From Lachnoclostridium sp. UBA5890 (GTDB lineage Bacteria > Bacillota > Clostridia > Lachnospirales > Lachnospiraceae): DNA of 10,336 nt. The position numbers and the translations under genes are program-made. The notes below the pieces were generated by a model, which was given only the letters and a program-made list of their open reading frames with translations, did no database searches and had not been told where the DNA came from. Numbering within the stretch: the stretch's first letter is position 1; every line of letters starts with the position of its first letter. Below, one piece after another: positions 8,201-10,336 of the stretch. The stretch lies in NCBI GenBank assembly GCA_002431395.1, contig DJEU01000021.1, positions 53,037 through 63,372 of the forward strand, written 5' to 3'.

Positions 8201-10308
8201 TCACTCTCTGTCGGAGTGTAATACCCTCTTATCTCATAATTTCCGATTTCTTCTCCTGGCTCTCTTTCAAAAGATATACCATCGATTTTCGCATCCGATG
8301 TCTTCCCTGATATAGTAAGCTTATAAGAAAATTTGGGATCTTTTTCTCCATATTTTTTCTTTGCATTTTGTATAATAACCTTGACTTCCTTTGGCAGGAT
8401 TCGGGCTGTAAGTTTCCCGTATAAGGTGTAATATCCTGTCTTCTCAACCTTATAATAAATGGTCTTATCTGTCCTCACATCAGAAAAGGAATATGGTTCG
8501 CTGCGGTATTCTCCATCCAAGCTGGTACTATAACTTACCGTCGCTCCTTCCACACTTGTCTCCGCTTTTATCACATGAGATTTTTCGTCATATTCTCCCT
8601 CATAGGAGGTTTCAACAACATCCTGGAACATCTTCATCGTTTTTACCGTCAATCCCTCCGATATTTCAGAAGAAAGCGCGGTATCTGTTGCCATATAACG
8701 TGTCTTAATAACATACGTTTTCCCAGACTCCAATTCCGTAAAGGATACTTTGTTATCTTCGCCCGGAGTTTTCCAGGTTTTACCATCATCAATGCTGTAT
8801 TCCTGACCGGAAGCTCCATTGATAACAATACTGTCTGTCGTTGTTATTACATCACTACTCTTGATTTCATCCGGAGCGCTATTGTCTACATTTGGTGCCT
8901 GTGGATTCTCCGGTGAGTCCGGTCTTCTAGGAATAGAAATAGAAGCCGGATCATAGTTCGTATCCTCCGTCGCACGTTTCTGTATCGTCAGTATACTTCC
9001 ATACCATTCGTCCTGAAATTTGACACCGAGTTTTTTCTCTTCATCGTATTTTCCGGAATCCACAAGAGTTCCATTTTTATCAAACAATTGATATGTCATA
9101 TCATCCTTGATTACCAGCTTCCAAGTCTTGTCACTTGTATTCTGTGTAATATCATAAGTCCCTGCTCCATCAAAACCACTGATGGATTCCTCTTTATAAC
9201 TGATAGAAAAGCAAAGGCTCTTTTTCAGTTTGTCTAAAGAAGCTTTTACATCCGGATTCAAACTGGAATAATATGTAAGTGAATCATTTCTTCCTGCTTT
9301 TATCGTTTCCAAATTGAACGTAAGTGCAATACCTGTGTCTCGTTCCACATATCCATTCGTATCAGATGTAGTCATCGAGATATCCGAATCCTCCGCATAA
9401 TTTTTTTCCGTAACCGGTGCACTGTCCCACAAATAACTATCATATGCACTACCAGGTGCCAGACTGGTCATGATAGAGGCCTTGGCTCTATTATCAACCG
9501 CGAGGAAAAAGAAACCTCCCAAAGTAACCGGTCCTCTGGAAACTACCATTGCATAGTTATCTGCGCCGGCACTTTTTGTTAAAACCGGATTACAAACCAC
9601 TTTATTATATGTATCATAGGTCCCATTCAACTGCTGATCTTGATCCGGGTCAAAACTTCGTATAAAGCGGGCATCCTCAATCTTCTTATCTCCCAGATTT
9701 TTTATCAAAACATCCGTTTTATACTCCAGATCATCGACATCAAAGGTGTAAACGATTGTAATCTGTATATTTTCTTTGGTCACGCCCTGCACCTGTGCCT
9801 GCAGTGTATCCCCGGATGAAATATTCGTAGCCTGTGGCTCTGTCTTCCAAGCGCTGACAACGGTTGCTGATGTACGATCTGAAACTGCATAACTATATGT
9901 TTGTCCATCTATTTTATAGGCAAATGTCCATCTTTCTTCCGGGCTTCCCGGCAAAAAGAAATCTCCCATAATCGGCGAATTTCCTACATTCCAGCCATCC
10001 TGATCTGCCTGCAGCCCGAGTCCCCGGTAATCATCATGAGGGTGAAATGCCTTATCTGTATGGCTTGAATTATTTACAGAATCTTTCGGGAGTTTCGATG
10101 TACCAAAACTTCCGTGTTTACTGATTCCTACTTCAATATAATTTCCTCCCAAAAACACATTTCCATCACTGTCTGTACAGGATCTGGCTCCCGGCAGTCC
10201 GGCAGCCGCTTGTACCTGCTTGATATTTTGTGGCAGACTCACGGAAGTAAGTATCATTGCCAACGCTAACGTCCAAGCAGATAATTTATGAATAATCGTT
10301 CTTTTCAT
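5284..10308 (-). CDS. Large secreted modular surface protein (MBG, DUF1542-like and Big_2-like modules)
   Basis: A 1674-residue exported protein, probably an adhesin-like surface protein; its ligand is unknown. Modules in order: a signal peptide (1-36, basic MKRTIIHK start, hydrophobic core, cleavage near QVQAAA); an unassigned beta-rich domain (about 37-360) with YIEVGISKHGSFGTS and RSFDPDQDQ; a small beta module (about 370-445); a Pro-rich linker (460-472); Ig/FN3-like modules (about 476-636); an MBG-like module (638-718, KKYGEKDPKFSYK and NAVLTIDKA); further Ig-like modules (719-1075, with DNAGN and DKAGN motifs); one helical DUF1542-like module (about 1076-1160); a beta-rich part ending KFSVYALAY; a Pro/Ser/Thr linker (1427-1470); and a lysine-rich FN3-like plus Big_2-like tail (1480-1674). 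No LPXTG, SLH, choline-binding repeat or C-terminal membrane helix is visible. The ATG at 10308 has AGGAGG 8 bases upstream. Module boundaries are approximate; the overall call is firm and the adhesion role is inference. Confidence 0.88.
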   Translation of the reverse strand: MKRTIIHKLSAWTLALAMILTSVSLPQNIKQVQAAAGLPGARSCTDSDGNVFLGGNYIEVGISKHGSFGTSKLPKDSVNNSSHTDKAFHPHDDYRGLGLQADQDGWNVGNSPIMGDFFLPGSPEERWTFAYKIDGQTYSYAVSDRTSATVVSAWKTEPQATNISSGDTLQAQVQGVTKENIQITIVYTFDVDDLEYKTDVLIKNLGDKKIEDARFIRSFDPDQDQQLNGTYDTYNKVVCNPVLTKSAGADNYAMVVSRGPVTLGGFFFLAVDNRAKASIMTSLAPGSAYDSYLWDSAPVTEKNYAEDSDISMTTSDTNGYVERDTGIALTFNLETIKAGRNDSLTYYSSLNPDVKASLDKLKKSLCFSISYKEESISGFDGAGTYDITQNTSDKTWKLVIKDDMTYQLFDKNGTLVDSGKYDEEKKLGVKFQDEWYGSILTIQKRATEDTNYDPASISIPRRPDSPENPQAPNVDNSAPDEIKSSDVITTTDSIVINGASGQEYSIDDGKTWKTPGEDNKVSFTELESGKTYVIKTRYMATDTALSSEISEGLTVKTMKMFQDVVETSYEGEYDEKSHVIKAETSVEGATVSYSTSLDGEYRSEPYSFSDVRTDKTIYYKVEKTGYYTLYGKLTARILPKEVKVIIQNAKKKYGEKDPKFSYKLTISGKTSDAKIDGISFEREPGEEIGNYEIRGYYTPTESDIYNVQFENAVLTIDKAEQEAPQITAVDETIEKKADGQIKGLTTTMEYRKKGEETFEDVTDPDMLLAEGTYEVREAEKKNYNASDVTEVTVGKGRKLDIIIPKKQTGYTLKSDVSQTVWNGNATLTLDVADGYSKQESFAVKASDKDGSNSRVISEESDGMYKISGITTDTQITVEGIADVTEPTGQIDVAENKWTNFLNTITFGKFFNESKDVTITAEDAGSKVKSISYYVSDRALTQEEVGTLKTEAWKTYEGVFSVTPDRKAVIYAKLEDNAGNIRYISTDGMVLDAVKPVITGVKDGEELYIGHTYTVHITEENLDSVYVTDGTDDYVKENEVAVENGTFTLTCDSEKVQKIIAVDKAGNQSSIQVNFVPFEKYKDAVKADIEKKMNNGIAAVDKLKNLSDAQKEEAKENIRKQAEEAKKNVDKSSDVTAVTETQEKAENVLIETVDQAKVADYNKSKDNGAAGKVDLVIAGDPDDKNKSYQVGLKVGNTEVEKAENVKGGENVSFDKIPDGVYNLVVSDGEHHSTTMVIVKDGSSTTLGNTAVSAKNTTVETQLNAPDVAAGGLDKIYNTDVFTENKKAVEAVQSGKGNVDIKLLVDNKNEDADIVNQIPQEKTCDEFIDFKVLMTVMNADGTSEDFDIKDTKDLVLLAKPLSDEEKNRTGYMLYRKHSDGVTEQVELLPELAEAERTNPSHEGFYIEGDYLYVWAQKFSVYALAYDKETKPVPSVSESPVSSATPSASATPSVTPQQPSEEPTVTEPAVSSVSAKQLRKNSLIMNAKLKVSQKGNKIRVSWGKLKKAAGYDVYVQYCGKKFTAKSLNSVNNSNKSKIKIRKVNGKKLKLKKNYKIYVQAYKMNGDRKVVLGKTITAHIVGRKNTKSTNVKAIKLAKKTFNLKVGKRAKIKGKTILVDKNKKPLSNAHAKELRFASNNRKIVAVSKNGRIKAKRKGKCIVYVYARNGYAKKVRVKVK

Positions 10309-10316
10309 TTACAAAT

Positions 10317-10322
10317 CCTCCT
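10317..10322 (-). promoter_or_regulatory. Ribosome-binding site of the large surface protein
   Basis: AGGAGG on the minus strand, 8 bases before the ATG at 10308, followed immediately by a signal-peptide sequence; together they fix the start. The window ends 14 bases further on, so the promoter and any leader element (for example a c-di-GMP riboswitch) are out of view. Confidence 0.85.
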
Positions 10323-10336
10323 AGTATAATAATGGT

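Noticed and set aside
10324..10333. TATACT-like -10 box on the minus strand ahead of the surface-protein gene
   Set aside because: It almost abuts the AGGAGG, so a transcript started from it would begin inside or after the ribosome-binding site; the real promoter is probably outside the window.

Overview
The window looks like a chromosomal piece of a Gram-positive Clostridia-type bacterium, most likely a Lachnospiraceae relative. The grounds are strong AGGAGG ribosome-binding sites at short spacing, a large secreted protein built from MBG and Big_2-like modules with a Pro/Ser/Thr linker, and a typical Firmicutes AGCS transporter. This is a judgement from gene content; no marker gene is present. 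I see no mobile element, CRISPR array, tRNA or rRNA.

Layout from left to right: a CLC-family anion transporter (83-1351, +); a GGDEF-EAL cyclic-di-GMP protein (1391-3055, -); a small DUF2798-type membrane protein (3145-3603, -); an alanine/glycine:cation symporter of the AGCS family (3810-5225, +), divergent from the DUF2798 gene; and a 1674-residue secreted modular surface protein (5284-10308, -) that fills the right half. The two convergent junctions (clc/EAL and agcS/surface protein) each hold a hairpin that could end transcription from both sides. The DUF2798 and AGCS genes share a 206-bp divergent promoter region with one good promoter on the + strand.

The genes do not form one pathway. 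Four of the five are familiar families: anion/proton exchange, c-di-GMP turnover, a small membrane protein and amino-acid uptake. The points most worth a second look are three. First, the CLC protein has a selectivity filter unlike chloride CLCs and lacks the inner proton glutamate, so it may be a fluoride/proton antiporter. Second, the EAL protein appears to have a dead cyclase domain and an intact phosphodiesterase domain. Third, the giant surface protein has an unassigned N-terminal domain and a very lysine-rich C-terminus but no sortase, SLH or membrane anchor. I found no convincing previously undescribed multi-gene system.
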